Shown: positions 1 to 12,742, numbered from the stretch's first letter. The stretch is 64,000 bases of DNA from Bursaphelenchus xylophilus (GCA_904066235.2 CAJFCV020000002.1:3596001-3660000), one strand, 5' to 3'. The notes: generated by a model not told the origin, from the sequence alone. A program made the numbers and translations.

Positions 1-6
1 TTAGAA

Positions 7-52
7 TGTCGGGAAAATAATGTGGATTCGTTCTCATTATTTTCCCGACAGA
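7..52. repeat. short M1 palindrome
   Basis: Two ends of the M1 element family (GTCGGGAAAATAATG and its reverse complement) face each other with only a few bases between them. It looks like an internally deleted M1 copy. Confidence 0.6.
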
Positions 53-80
53 CGAATAGAAATGCAAAGAAATCTCTGTA

Positions 81-230
81 CTATCATTCTGTCGGGAAAA
101 TAATGTGGATTCGTATCGTCTAGGAATCGCCCATCATCGCTCTGCGACGTCTAGCCGCAACTGGAAATTTAGTGCGCAACTTTTCGACGAAACATTTTCC
201 ACCGACAAACCGTCATTATTTTCCCGACAG
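81..230. repeat. M1 MITE, about 150 bp
   Basis: The left end carries GTCGGGAAAATAATG and the right end its inverse. The interior has the CGCCCATCATCGCTCTGCGAC block seen in several other copies, for example 35,841-35,989 and 41,761-41,854. M1 is a non-autonomous inverted-repeat element with no coding capacity. Confidence 0.7.
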
Positions 231-2299
231 TTACTATTGTTTGTCCCAGAAGCCCCCACAAAATCGACCTTGAATACGTAATTTGGAGACGAAGTTAAAA
301 AGTTTTTTTCCCCCACTGAAAGGCAAGGGGCACTTTTCTGAAATTGACTCCAACCTCATTTTATTCCTCCTTGAAATGCATTTTACGTCCGCCGCAAAGT
401 TTCCATTTCCGCGCAACTCAAGGCTGCCAGAATGAAAGAGTAATGCAATTAGGGCAAATTTTACGCAAAGTCGGCATGGGAATTAAGCAAAATTAAGTGA
501 ATTTTGACGGCGGGATATGCTAATTTTTGAGGGGAAAAATTATTTTGGAGTCTGGAAGTTGTGATAGGAGTGAAATTTGAGATTTTTTGAAATATTAATT
601 AAGAAAAATTTGAATATTCAAAAAATTTGAATATGCAAATTCAAAATTTTTTTTCTGACATTGATTAAAAAATGAAAATTACGATTTTTTGAGGTAAAAA
701 ACAATTTTCTTTGACCAATTTTTTCGATGAAAAATGAGGTTTTTTAATAAAATTTTTTTTAAAACGGAGCAGGAATGCGCGTCGTATTTTACCTAAATAT
801 CACTTCAAAAATTGCGACATATATTCTTAAAGTCCTGTTGAGCAAATTTTACCTTTGCCACTGCTCTAAGCCCGCAGGGAAATTAATTATTCCCCATGAC
901 AAAAATTGGGAAATATTGCGGATTTTTCGATTTCGCGGGCTAAATTGGAACAGGTGACATGGACAGTAAAATAAGTGGCACGCAATTTTATAGTCACCAA
1001 GTAATAAGCTGCACCCGATATTATACCAGGGCATCAAAAATTTAGTCTAATTATTAGCAAAATTATGCAAATTTTTTGGGTTTACCAAGCTTAAAATTAA
1101 AAAAAAATATTTTTTTTGGCCTACAGAGCGTCTATTCTCTATTTTCAGCAAAGATTTACATGATTTCAAAAATATGCAAATTTTTGAAATTATGCAAATT
1201 TTGAAAAATTTGAATATTTCAAAAAAATTAAATTTTTAAATACTCCCGAAGGCCATGTCCCCAAAATTGAGTCAAAATTAACCCTAAAACACCCTGTTTT
1301 CCAATATAAAACAGTTCTGGAAAGAAACCCCAGCGCACAGTGCAGATGTGTGGCGCCAAAAGCGCGGGACAGTGATTTGCACTAGAAAAAATGGAAATTC
1401 GTGGCGGCTGCCGGATGTCCTCCGACTCTATTGTAGACAAAGACGGCTGACGGACTTTTCGAAAGGTTTTTTGGAGGTTTTTTTCGAAATTTTTTATCTT
1501 TGGGATCAAAGATTTTTTTGCTTTTGGGCGAAGAAATTGAAATTTCAGAGAGATTACTGTATTACTGTAGGAAAAAGGAGGAATTTGGGGGATTATTGGA
1601 GAAAATATATCATTATAAAGTGTGGAACGTATGAAAAAAATAAAAAAAAAATAAAAAATTTTCAATTTTTTCAAAATTTGACAAAATTGAAAAAAAAATC
1701 AAAAAAAATTCCTTGAATTTTCCCGAAATTTGGCCCACATACTCTAAATAAGCCACATATCAATTGCTGTAAATTTTAGCCTTTTATTCACAAGCGACGC
1801 CGAGATATTCAACAATCTTTTTTTTGAGAGAGCACGTGAAATGAGGAGAGACAAAAATTTTTCGCCTGTAACTTTTTGAATTCTTTACGGAAAAAATTGA
1901 TATTTTGCAGAAACATTACACACCTCACTTGTAATAAAATATAAAATTTTTGGGTTCAAAATCCAAAAAAAATTTCAAATTTTTTAAAAATTTTTCATTA
2001 AAAAATCAGTAAAATTTTAAAATTCAAATCCAACAACAACCTTGTATTCACCAAATCCACCAAAATTTTCCAAATGAAACAAAGCGCCATCTGGCATTTG
2101 AGTAAATATTGCATTTTTTCGTTACCCTTTCGCGGCCATAAACCCCGGTCATGTCAACACCAAATAGGACAAATCTCGCGGAAAGGAGCCCACAGGCTCC
2201 AAAAGATCCATTTCGTTTTGTAAGGTAACCCCGCAGGCTTTTAACGAACAGCAAATAAATGAGACCCTAAGGGGCGATTCTAATTGCCCTTGGCCCTCT
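231..2299. other. gene-less AT-rich stretch
   Basis: Long runs of A and T and frequent ATGCAAATTTT-like words fill this stretch. About 1,740-1,860 there is a fragment of the M4 element family. Open frames here have low-complexity translations and no recognisable domain, so I call no gene. Confidence 0.5.
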
Positions 2300-2860
2300 T
2301 CAGGAGCGGTGCGGATTGCAAAAGCCGGTGTGCAAACAGTGGCCAAGCAGTGGCCACAGGGAGATCGCGAACTCATTTCCGAGAATAAAGTAGGCCGGAA
2401 AAAAGGGAAATTTGAAAATTTGAATAAAACGAAAAAAATTTTTTTGCGATAATTTTTCGAGTTGCCAAAGGGAAAAGAAAGATACGTGGCGTAGGGCAAA
2501 TGGATACCAAAAAAAAGGCTGTAGTAAGTGCCCACAAGGCCTAGTAAAACCGTTGGATGGCCGGCGAACGCTCGGCGAAGGCTCGGCGGAGACTTGGCGA
2601 AGGCTCGGCGGAGACTTGGCGAAGACTTGCAGTAGGTCCATTTTTTCTAATTTTAGATATGTCTTGCGTTGGTTTTCTTCAACTTCAGTTACTGTAACAT
2701 AGTAAAACCCAAAATTTGCGGCAAAAAATAAAAATCCGTTACTTTTATCGAAATATTGTTGATGTGAGTGCATGTAAAACACCTCAAAATAGGTGATACG
2801 CTATATATCCCAGGACCCGATCAATCTTTTTGTTTCTACTAACTAAGCCTTCTCCAAGCC
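2300..2860. repeat. R4 dispersed repeat with GC-rich minisatellite
   Basis: This copy shares several blocks with 23,503-24,000 and, inverted, 39,560-39,935. Shared blocks include CCGTTGGATGG, CGCTCGGCGAAGGCTC, GTAAAACACCTCAAAATA and AGGACCCGATCAATCTT. At 2,555-2,632 the motif GGCTCGGCGGAGACTTGGCG is repeated in tandem. No coding function is evident. Confidence 0.65.
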
Positions 2861-3490
2861 CCTTTTATGCATGCAAAGACGAACCGATCCATAGTATAGT
2901 TGGAAACTGCGTATTTCCCGTCCAAACCCCTGATTTCCCCCCGAAAACCCGTCGAATTTCGCACATGGCCGCGCGCACTGTGCATAAATCCGTTCGTTTT
3001 CTCTTTTCCCATCTTTCCTTGGCCGCTCTGAATTCCGAATGTGCGTTCGCTCCATTATGGGCTGAAGGGAGTGCCGCCCCAATTAGTGCTGACACATGAG
3101 CGCAAAATTTGTAATTTGCGCCGCAGCGTATGGTGCGAACGGCCGCCGCCGTTGGGAAGGGCGTAATTCGAGTGCGAAACGCAAAGACCGGGAGGAAAGA
3201 TTGTGCAATTCCCTCGAGGGTATTGTGCAAAAGACCAGCGGAAAGCAAAGGGAAAAGGGTGTTCGGAACGGATTAAATCTCCACAATGACCAGGAAATTA
3301 ACCAGAAGAGTGTGTATGAAACAGACACACTCCCATACAACAAAACCTTCTAAAACGACCGATTTTTTTTGTTGCCTGAAGACAATTTCAAGAGTATGCA
3401 AAACCCGGAGAGCGGTCAGACAAAAACACTTTTAGGCCTTATGTCTGACAGTTTTACATAAAAGCATGATATACGATCACAATTCTGAAG
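2861..3490. other. GC-richer patch without a gene
   Basis: This patch is richer in GC than its neighbours and is open in several frames, but no frame resembles a known family and no exon chain with sensible splice sites could be built. It ends near 3,320-3,350 with a motif containing ACAACAAAACCT that recurs at several repeat ends. Confidence 0.4.
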
Positions 3491-3495
3491 TATTG

Positions 3496-3557
3496 CCATT
3501 TTATACGACGAAACCTGTCTGAAAGTTTTCGGAGAGATTTCATCGTAAAAAATGTCA
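3496..3557. repeat. M2 hairpin
   Basis: The left arm CCATTTTATACGACGAAAC and the right arm TTTCATCGTAAAAAATG are inverted copies around a short loop. This is the first of a pair; the partner begins about 140 bp downstream. Confidence 0.75.
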
Positions 3558-3633
3558 CTTTGGTTCATTTATCCAGGCCTACAGCGGAGCCTCTCATTTA
3601 TGAACTTTTAAAAAACAAACTCTATGACATTGT

Positions 3634-3697
3634 GCCATTTTATACGATGAAACCTGTCTGAAAACTTTGTCGACAGGTTTCATCGTATAAAATGTCA
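3634..3697. repeat. M2 hairpin
   Basis: A near-perfect inverted repeat of CATTTTATACGATGAAACCT. Downstream it has the sequence TTTTCATGCAGCGCTAC that also follows other M2 copies, so the repeat unit is longer than the hairpin alone. Confidence 0.8.
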
Positions 3698-4245
3698 TAT
3701 TGGTTTTCATGCAGCGCTACAAATTGCAAGCAGTCTCATGTACCTTTTAGAAAAAATTTATGCATATTTCAGCAAAGTGTTATTACAATTTCAGCATCGC
3801 ACTTTAGGCACCTCCCTCGTAAAACACCTAGATTTCTAGCAAGTCTCAGTGATTGCTATAACTGTCAGGTCGCCCAAAAACCTTCGTAAGCTCAAATGCA
3901 GCCCTGGAATTAATCAAAACAGCCACAAAATCACTAAAAATCGAAGGGTAGAACAAAAAAGAGCGACAATTTTGGGAGACAAAGGCCTCCCAAAATAGAA
4001 ACGCTACAAAAAATCGGACCCAGAGAAAGAATTTCGGACATTACAGTGGCCAAGGGACCTAGGCGGAATTTCTAATTTGATTTTTCTTTGCATTTTGCCT
4101 GGGAAACAAAACGACTCCAAGTGTTGTAACGATGATTCAAAGATCGTGAAAAAAAAACGAAAGAAGAAAAAAAGTAATGGGAAATTGGTATTAGTGGGCA
4201 GTGGCTACTGTTTTGGGACATTACAATGTATAAGGTTTACATTTT

Positions 4246-4308
4246 GCCATTTTATATGATAAAACCTGTCTGAAACGCTTTTGGACAGGTTTCATCGTAT
4301 AAAATGGC
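4246..4308. repeat. M2 hairpin
   Basis: An inverted repeat built on the TATACGATGAAACCTGTC motif (with TATATGATAAAACCTGTC in the left arm), followed by CTTTGGTTTTTCATGCAGCG. It pairs with the copy at 4,381. Confidence 0.8.
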
Positions 4309-4380
4309 ACTTTGGTTTTTCATGCAGCGCTACAGTGAACCTCTAAAAGGATTTTTTTAAAAACAGGCCCGGTGACATTT

Positions 4381-4443
4381 GCCATTTTATACGATGAAAC
4401 CTGTTTAAAAAGTTTTTGAACAGGTTTCATCGTATAAAATGTC
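4381..4443. repeat. M2 hairpin
   Basis: An inverted repeat of CCATTTTATACGATGAAACC with AACAGGTTTCATCGTATAAA. It begins 135 bp after the start of the preceding copy. Confidence 0.8.
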
Positions 4444-5186
4444 TTAGTTTTTCATGCAGCGCTACGGCAGACCCTATCCATAAAAATCCTATAAACAATA
4501 AAATCCATCTATAACACACGATTTCAGAGATCGCAAGGGTAAAGATTTGGACAAAATGAACCTTCATACAACAAAACCTTTGTAAAACAACTAAAGCTTT
4601 TGATTTGTTACATAGGTCCCTTCTGGTTTGTTAAGCAGAAAGCCATCGGTCTTCAGATTGGTCTGAAACTGAAAATTTTTAAATTAGAGATTCGAAGAGA
4701 TATTGCCGCAAGGCCAATCTGCTGGTCAGTCTTGACCAGCGCCGAAATGTCACACGCAAAGTCCGAAAAAGTGTCAAACGCAGGGTAAATTTGGCGAAAG
4801 TCTTAATTAATCATATCGTTTTTAAATTTCCCCAGTAAAACGGGTCATATAACCATGAGTTAAGAGTGGAAAAGCCTTCATCAAGAACAACAAGAAGACT
4901 CTATAAATATGCATACTCAAGGAGTGCGCGTATCTTTTCCCGCGTCGATATGCAAAACACCCTCCAGGGAATTGCTTCGGACAAGACGTTTTTGAACAAT
5001 GGCGCCGACAGTCGCAAAAACGAACATCCATCATGAGTTAACTTGTGGGGTTTGATGTCTATATTCGAACTGGAGAGGATATGGGGTAAAGTAAGTTTGG
5101 TTTGCACATGAAAATAAAAATATTAAGATTCATTTGAAGCAAGGTGTTCCCGAAAAGTGTGAGCTCAAGGTTTGCTTAAAAGGGAA

Positions 5187-5246
5187 CCATTTTATACGAT
5201 GAAACATATAAAAAACTTTTTAGTAAACTTTTATCGTATAAAATGT
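5187..5246. repeat. M2 hairpin, diverged
   Basis: The left arm CCATTTTATACGATGAAAC is intact, while the right arm TTTTATCGTATAAAATG has lost part of the stem. Confidence 0.7.
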
Positions 5247-6374
5247 CACTTCGATTTCTTGTGAGTTGTGGCAATAAGCTTCCACGAAAAATTTGTTTGT
5301 TTCTCACAAAACTGACAAAAATATGGCCAAGAAGGGCCCACCATTATGGCCCTCCTCATTTTCCGTACTCTCTCATAAAAAGATCGTCGAATTTCTCCGC
5401 CGACTCTGAAAGGCGTGAGCTCAGATTTTCAGGAGTAAATTGCGGTCTAATAACAAACAGTCTCATAAAATTTTAGCTTATGTTTTGCAAGGGGAGCCTA
5501 GATACACGGTGTTTTTGCGAGAACAGGCAAAATGAGGAGGGCCGCGCTGAAAAAAATGTTTTGGTTAATAACTTTTCGTATTCTACAGGAAAAAAATCAT
5601 TTTTTATGTAAAAAATTTGAGCATAAAGCCTGAGATTTTCAGTGTAAAATTCAAAAGAAAATCCTCATTTTTTGACCAAAACTGTCATCACTTTCCGAAA
5701 CCCACAATTACCGAGATCGAGCGGAACTTCCCCAAAATGTCATGTTCGTTTGAATTTTCGGCCGTCAAAATCTCAAATTCTCGCATCTAAATTCATTCCC
5801 TCCGGCGAGATGGAAAGCCCCAAAAATCTTTAGGCTCCCAAAAGCTCACTCAACTATTCAACACTCGCTAAATGTTGCATGCCATCAGATTTCTAACTTT
5901 CCTATAAACAGAAAATAAAACTACTCTTCCAAGAGATCTTACAAGTTTCAAATGACCACTTACTCTCTCTCCCCGCCTTACAACACATGTCAATGCAACA
6001 AAAGTAGTCGAAAGTCGTTCGTAAGCGCTGGGAAAGCGACGCTAATCGAGGCGAATTTCGCTCCTTTCACCGCCGAAATCTGAACGCAACCCCCGCCACG
6101 TTTTTGTTCGCCGCAGGCGCTTAAGCCGCGCACGCAAATTGCCTCACAAATGCGAGAAAATTTGTGGCGAGAAAAGTTTTACGCTTTCACTGATTTTGAA
6201 AAAAAAGAAGAAAGGCGGGGAACGCGCAAGGAAATTTGCATACGAGCAGAGAGGTGACTTCAAGTGGAAGGAGGCGATTTGAACTGGGGAAAGAGGAAAA
6301 TAGAAGCCAAAAATCAAAAAGAAATTACAGGTGAGCCGCTGTATAACAAATCGCGGCCAAAAAATTATCCGTTT
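5247..6374. other. gene-less stretch
   Basis: A diverged M4 fragment lies around 5,260-5,560 (controls such as TCTCTCATAAAAAGATCG and GCGTGAGCT match other copies). Positions 6,000-6,130 form a GC-richer block. No exon chain is supported. Confidence 0.4.
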
Positions 6375-6529
6375 TATCAGTTTGCCGGGAAAATAATGAG
6401 CACAATGTCGCCGATTCTCGTCGCTGAAGTAAAGAGAAAATTGATTTTGCCGCGACACAATTCATTTCCTCGGCGGTGATACGACTTTGGATGCGTCAGA
6501 GTGCTCATTATTTTCCCGACAGACTGATA
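6375..6529. repeat. M1 MITE, full length
   Basis: Both ends are intact (TATCAGTTTGCCGGGAAAAT on the left, ATTATTTTCCCGACAGACTG on the right). The TA at each edge fits a TA target duplication of the Tc1/mariner type. The interior shares GCCGCGACACAATTCATTT with many other copies. No open frame of note. Confidence 0.8.
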
Positions 6530-6670
6530 TAATGCCTTTATTGTAAGGAGCTCTAAAAGCGATGCTTTATTGTTAGGCCTTTGAAATTGTCCTTTGTCGA
6601 GAGATTTAATTATGCAAAAAGCTTGTCAAACAGCGATTCCACTGCTACGACTCACAATAAACTTAAAGAG

Positions 6671-6726
6671 ACATTTTATACGATGAAACTTGTCCAAAAC
6701 CTTTTCGGGCAGGTTTCATCGTATAA
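6671..6726. repeat. M2 hairpin
   Basis: The inverted arms ACATTTTATACGATGAAAC and GGTTTCATCGTATAAT flank a short loop. It marks the left edge of the GC-rich patch at 6,727-7,239. Confidence 0.75.
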
Positions 6727-7239
6727 TCCGAAAAATGGGAGAAATTTGGTTTGCGACTAGTTCCTTATAGACTGATAAAAGGTCCATGCACTTTATGAAA
6801 GTACCAGTAGCCATTGCAGCTGTCAAAGTAAGTCGCATCCGTCCGGTTGATGTGGACGAACGCGTTTTCCGGTTTCCCCATCCGACTGCGAAATCTGTTC
6901 CTTGAATCCATTTGCAGGCGTCCCTCTTCCTTTTCTGGGGCCGCGCGAACCCACTAATTTGTCGCAAATTGCCGCCAATCCATTTTCCTGGCCTCGGCGA
7001 CGAAAAGGTTTGGAAACCGGATTCTTCGGCATCCGAGTTGGGCGTGGGGTCAATGTTGGGGAAAAGGGCGGTAAAATGTTTTGGGATTAAAGTGCAACCT
7101 TGTGCAACGGACATGATAACGGTGGACCGGATTTTGGACGCTTCGAAAGGGCCAGGCCGAGTTTTTCTGAGGCCGGACATGGAAAATTTAAACTTCGGAG
7201 TGACGTCATTTTTAATATCCCAGCAAAATTTTGAGATAG
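6727..7239 (-). other. GC-rich patch, possible gene remnant
   Basis: This block is much richer in GC than the DNA on either side and is flanked on both sides by M2 hairpins. On the minus strand two overlapping frames look protein-like. One (about 6,740-7,180) is open for about 150 codons. The other, near 6,740-6,950, reads PENAFVHINRTDATYFDS and then CNGYWYFHK before a stop. A frame change between them would be needed for one protein, which suggests decay or an unrecognised intron. I do not recognise the family. A chance open frame in GC-rich DNA remains possible. Confidence 0.3.
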
Positions 7240-7304
7240 TGCCACTTTATACGATGAAACCTGCCCAAAATGTTTATGGACAGGTTTCATCATATAAAAT
7301 GTCA
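7240..7304. repeat. M2 hairpin
   Basis: The arms CACTTTATACGATGAAACCT and AGGTTTCATCATATAAAATG are inverted copies. It is followed by TTTTTCACGCAGCGC, the usual M2 flank. Confidence 0.8.
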
Positions 7305-8499
7305 CTTTTGTTTTTCACGCAGCGCAATAGTAGAACCTCTATATAATCATCTTTTAAACAACAAAACCTGTCTATAACAAACGATTTCAGAAGTTGAAAA
7401 AGTCAATTATTATACACATATGCCAAAATAAAACTCCGTAAAACGAAGCCTTTATATCACAAATCAATTATATTACCCCATAAAATTCATTGTACAGAGT
7501 ATTCCCTAAGCCCCAGCTCCACATAAAGTCCATTTGCCTCCCAAAAATCTTACAATTCCCCGCTCTTCATCAAGCTTTTCGCCGTTCGCGCCCTCTAATT
7601 TCTCTAATCCCCTCAGGGCCTAAATGGGGTTTGGACTTCGCTAAAACAAACCCTTGATGAGCGCTGCAATGCACTTGAGTTTGCAGAGAGTGTTCGGGTT
7701 TGATTGACATCTGCGGGGCAAAGTTATTTACTTTCTATGCAAAAATATTAACAGTAGAAGTGCTCGTAGTGCGACTCTCAGATTTGTATGAAACTTGGCA
7801 TAAATTTGGACAATCCTTTTCGAAAGCATAGGCGAGACTTCTAGCTTGCGCTTTGCAGAAACGAACGAGATTTTTGGGTCAAACGTTGGAAAAAAAGGAT
7901 GTATTTTTTCTGTGACTCTCTCCGCAATTAGCGTTCTCTATCGGCTGAAAAGGTCGCTGATTGTCTCGGCTGCCCTTCTAAAGATGAAGCTAAAACTTTT
8001 AGGCATGCTGTGTGGCATAAACCCCAAAAAACCTGCCAAGTTTGAGGAAAATCTGAGCGTCGTACCTGGAGTACTTGTCTTGTCAGTACGAGATCCTGTA
8101 CCACAAGAAAGAAAGTTGCTTCATAAGCTAAGATCAGTATGTATGATGCGACAAATCCATATCATTTTCCCGACAGACTGGTAGCGCAAAAAACATTTAT
8201 TGGCAGATTCATAATAACTCAGCTTTTATGGCCCCAACATCTCGAATTGACCGAAGAAATTTTGGCGCAACCCGTGCCATGACCTCTTATGATCTCGGGC
8301 CCCTTACAAGACAGAAACAAATTTGTCGCAACAGAAAACAAAGAGAAAAGGGATGCGTCTCGAGAGAGGCGCACTCCTGTTTTTGGCCGCGCCGCCGGAT
8401 TAACCTGATGATCGGGGAGAAGGACGTGCGGATATGTTTGCCTCCTCGTACTTGGGGGTATTACGGTAAGGGAGGAATAGAAATCCACCCCGTTAAAAC
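7305..8499. other. gene-less stretch with M4 fragment
   Basis: Around 7,770-8,100 lie M4-like blocks (TGTATGAAACTTGGCATAAA, CTAGCTTGCGCTTTGCAGAA, GAAAATCTGAGCGTCG). A lone M1 right end lies at 8,158-8,183. No gene is supported. Confidence 0.45.
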
Positions 8500-9110
8500 A
8501 CTCCAAATTCTCCTCTTATCGCTCCCAAAAAACTTCACTTTCACCACCAGAAACTACCCTCCTATTTGCCCAAAAATATCCTCTCCTCTGACCAAAAAAA
8601 TCATCATTTTACCCTGCCAAAAATCCTCTCTAACTTCAACTAAAAATCGTCTCTTGCCTGCTCCCAAAAAAATCTTCCCTTACCACATCTAAAAATCGCC
8701 TCTCGCCTGGTCAAAATATCTTTCTTTACCCCACCCAAAAATCCCCTGTTACCCCCCACAAAACTTATCCATTACCCCGGCCGAAACTATCTTCTTGCCT
8801 GCCCAAATAAATCCTCTTACCCCTCCCAAAAAGATGTCCTTTTATCACATCCAAAGATCCCTCTTGCCACTCAAAGAATCCACTTTTACACCTCCCAAAA
8901 CTTCTTTGTTACTCTTGCCTCAAAATCACCCTTTACTTGCCTAAAAATCTCCTCCTACCACTCCCAAAAAATCACCCCTTATCATGTCCAAAAACCCCCT
9001 CTCCACCACACTGAAAAATCCCATCTTACCCAACCCAAAAATCCACCCTAACCGCTCAAAATCACCTCTTGCCCCACCCAAAATCCCGGACTTTCCAATT
9101 CCCCAAACGT
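8500..9110. repeat. degenerate C-rich minisatellite, about 30-bp unit
   Basis: Roughly twenty imperfect units follow the pattern C-rich, TCTTACC, C-rich, CCAAAAATC. The strand is strikingly purine-poor apart from A runs. Unit length drifts between about 25 and 35 bases. Open frames through it are products of the repeat. Confidence 0.7.
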
Positions 9111-9599
9111 CCTCAAACTGAAAAAATGGCTTTTTTTGTCGCCGCACTCTCAACGGTTTATCGACGCGTGAAAACGGGGACAAAACGGTCGGCGACGCGG
9201 CGGCGACACAACGCGCGACTGCACAAAATTTATGCAGAAACGGCTCGGGAATGGGGGCGGATTTGGCAACGGCCCATTTGGTCGGCGGATCTCGGGATCT
9301 TCAAGCCGCGCTGCGCCGATTTTATGGACCCTCCAACTCATTAAGCGAACGATTTCCAACGCATTTTTACCTGTTCTCAAGCATAATAAAAACTGATCAA
9401 AACACTTGAGAAAGGGTTGAACATTGGGAAGCGAGCCGTTTTTGCGGGGCAAAGGAGAAGCGCCGTTGTAAAAAAATACTATTTACTAAACCAAACTGCT
9501 TTTTTACAGGCGCTTTGACCGTAATAACTCATGGAGCTTTGAGAAAATCGGAAATTTTGCGGAAAATCGGGGAAAAAATTGATTTTTTGGTGCGAAATT
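9111..9599. other. GC-richer patch without a clear gene
   Basis: Positions 9,130-9,340 contain a CG-rich block that is open in two frames, but neither translation has a recognisable motif. I see no splice-site support. Confidence 0.35.
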
Positions 9600-10580
9600 G
9601 AACAAGTAGAACTGTGAGTCATTGATATATGAAAAGAACTAGGCGAGTAGCTATGAGTAGTCGTATTTTATATTTCTTACATTATTGTTTTTATGATTAA
9701 ACGGGAGTTTTTACTTTTTTTTAGTTTGATGTCAAGTATAAGTTAACAATGAGAGAAAAACTGTTTTTTTTTGTGATAAGAATATTCTGAAATATGAACC
9801 ATAAAGAATAATAGCCGTATTTTACCCAAAAAACAATGAATTCTTGTTAATCACTGCCTTTTTACATTGTCTTCTGATGTCAAGTACACATAAAAAACAG
9901 AAAAATCCAGATTAAATTGGAATGCAATAGAAAAATATCGTGATGTAGAATGACTTGTAGAGTTATGATCATAAACTTTCTTGCAAATAACTAACAGAAT
10001 CTTTCCGTTACCGAACGATTTCTCCAATCCTCACAGCTGATGGCAAGTACAATATGAAACCCCAAAAAAAGTGGATTTATGGGGAAGCCGCTAAAAAAAT
10101 TTTTGCTTCATTTTATATGGAATAAAGCTTGTTTGTAAGTGTACCCCGTATTTTACAAAAAAGACGCCATCTTTACTCTAAGGATCAAAGCATTTCCCAA
10201 CCCTCTCATCTGATGACAAGTGCAACATAATTGTAAAATATATGAACTAATAAAGATGATGTCAAAAAAATATGCATTCAATGTAATGTAGAGTTAACCA
10301 GCAGTCATAGATCTAGTCGTATTTCACAAGAAAAACTCAGTTTTTATTCTGAAAATCAAGGAACTTCCCAACTCTCCTATCCGATGACAAGTGCAATATA
10401 ATTGTAAAATATATGGACTAATAAGAATTGTGATTGGAAACATTGCCTTCAGAGTAATTTAGAATAAATTAAGTTCATAACTCTACTCGTATTTTACAAA
10501 ACAAACTCTATATCTCCATCAAAACCCAAGGATTCCTCTTCCCATCCATCCAATCTCTAGTATAATATAAAAATCCATCT
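9600..10580. repeat. degenerate tandem repeat, 150-173 bp unit
   Basis: The anchor GATGNCAAGTNYA occurs at 9,728, 9,876, 10,039, 10,212 and 10,383, giving spacings of 148, 163, 173 and 171 bp. The last units also share AATATAATTGTAAAATATAT and GACTAATAA. This is an AT-rich satellite-like array with old, diverged units on the left and younger ones on the right. Confidence 0.75.
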
Positions 10581-12742
10581 GTTTTGCATGCAAAAAGTGT
10601 TGGTCATCTCTTTTGCCCTCAATATCAGATAAAAACATGTGTAATAAAAATAAAATTCAGGCAAAGAGAGAGGGTTCTAACGTCTATTAAGAGGTTGCCA
10701 TGGGGTTTAGTGATAAGGCCGAGGAGGTCGATAAGGTGGGGGAAAAAACAAAAATCTTTTCGGAACTAGATGGAGAACCGGTTTCAATGTATAGCCAAGG
10801 TAATTATCGATGTAAACACAGTAAATATATCTCTAATTTAAGGCTATAATGCCAGCTGAAGCTCATTTTCCCCCTATAATAGTGAATTCCCTCTCGTTGG
10901 CAACGTCTGTGTTCACGCTCCGACGCGTTTCGGCCCCTTGATTCCAACGCCTTTATTTTGCCGCATTTCTGTAACTCAAGTCGCTTCGCAGGTGTCCCGA
11001 AAAGGAGAAAAATGGGCGAAAATCCCCTTGTCCTGAGACTTTTATGAGGCCTTTTGTAATCCGACTCCAAAATCATCGCGGTAATTATTCGACAGCGAGA
11101 TTCTCAAAGACCAACAGGCAGAATGCGATGAAATTTTGATGGTATGTTCTACTAAGGTAGGTAATTACTTGCAAAAAATTTTGGCCTTTGATTTGCCACA
11201 GGGGTCCAGATATTGAACACTTTTTTTGAGAGAGCACGCAAAACGAGGAGGTGGTCAGAGAAAAATTATGTTTTTGGCGATAACTTTTCGATTTCCCTGT
11301 GGAAAAAAATTATTTTTTGTAGGAAAATTTTACCCTACAGTAGCAATAAAATAAAAAAATTTTAAACCAAAAATAAAAAAAAAAATATTTTTTTTTTCAG
11401 ATTTTTATCCAAAAAATATCAAAATCTTTTTTCGTTATAAAAAAAAGATGGGTTATACAAAAAATTTTTACCTTTCCAAAGACAGTAATTACCATCGAAT
11501 TACCTTTGGGTGCGAAAACAAAGAATTAGGCGTCTTGAAGAGAGAGCGGCAAGGTTTTTGCGCGAATAAAAATATTATTCATGATTGGCATTACAAAAAG
11601 TTCTCGTCCGAAAACAATTCCCGATAATTGGAAATTAATTGGATTTGGAAGTCGGAGAAATCGCGTGGAAAGGCCGGAAAGTATTGCAAATTTTGAATAT
11701 GCAAATTTTCTAAATTTTTTGTAAAAAAATTATGTTAAAATTTTCAAATTCTATCAAAAAACTGCAAAAAATAACGAAAAAATCAAAAAATTAAGACATG
11801 CAAATATTTAAAAAAATCCAAAAATTTGAATACGCAAATTTCAAAAAAAAATTTTATTGAATTTTGCGTGATTTTTCTATCAAAAAATGCAATAATTTCA
11901 TGAAAAAACCAAAGCAAATTAATACAAAACTTTTTAAAAAATCAAAAATTTTAATATGCAAATTTTAAATTTCCTCAAAAATTGCGTCTTTTCCAAAATT
12001 ATGCAAATTTTTCTACCACAAATTCAAAAAATCCCTAAAAATCGCAAAACCTTAACAAACTAGAATATGCAAATTTCCCCTACCTAATCCTCCCTCCTAT
12101 TAGCTTCCGGATCAAAGGAGACTCGGTTGCGCAACCGAACATGAAGACATTACTTTCCCCTACGTCGTGAACCCACCACTTGCGCAACCCAAAAACGTCT
12201 TTTGCGAGGGATTATCCGGCGGCGCGCGTCGGTGATCCCTTTTGTATGCAAATGGGCTGTCAAGTCAGTGAAATAAAGGCCTGCTTACTGAGGGAAGTGA
12301 GAACTAAACTTGAGGAAATTTTACGCTTTTTTGAGGGAAATGCACAAATTTTGGGGTGAGAAAAAGAAAGAATGGATATATTGTAAGTCTCTGCCGAGCC
12401 TCCGCCGAGCCTTCGCCAAGGGTCCGCCGTTTTCCCCCGGAAAAGAAACATAATGTCTTGAAGAATAATTACGAGTATTCCGTCGCCTGCCGTCAATTTT
12501 TTTCAGCTACTTATAAAACTTTCATTTACCCAAAGACTCGAATATTATTCCGAGGAATTCAATTGAAAATCATTGCGAAAATTGTCAAAGTTTCACCGAT
12601 TTCGGGCCACATATATCTCAAAGACCAACAGGCAGATTACCTTGAGATTTTGATGGTATGTTCTAATAGGGAACTCAATTGAAAATCATTGCAAAACTTG
12701 TCACACTTTCACCAATGTCGGGCCATATATGGGATGAAAATG
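10581..12742. other. gene-less AT-rich stretch
   Basis: Mostly A/T runs. A GC-richer block lies at 10,900-11,060 and an R4 fragment (CTCCGCCGAGCCTTCGCCAA) at about 12,385-12,445. The phrase TCAAAGACCAACAGGCAGA occurs at both about 11,104 and 12,615, so a dispersed repeat is present. No gene is supported. Confidence 0.4.

Noticed and set aside
1228..1716. Open frames of 148 (minus) and 122 (plus) codons
   Set aside because: Dominated by Phe, Ile, Lys and Ser from A/T runs, with no domain and no splice context.
8228..8692. 154-codon plus-strand open frame
   Set aside because: Its second half is the C-rich minisatellite and its first half shows no family resemblance.
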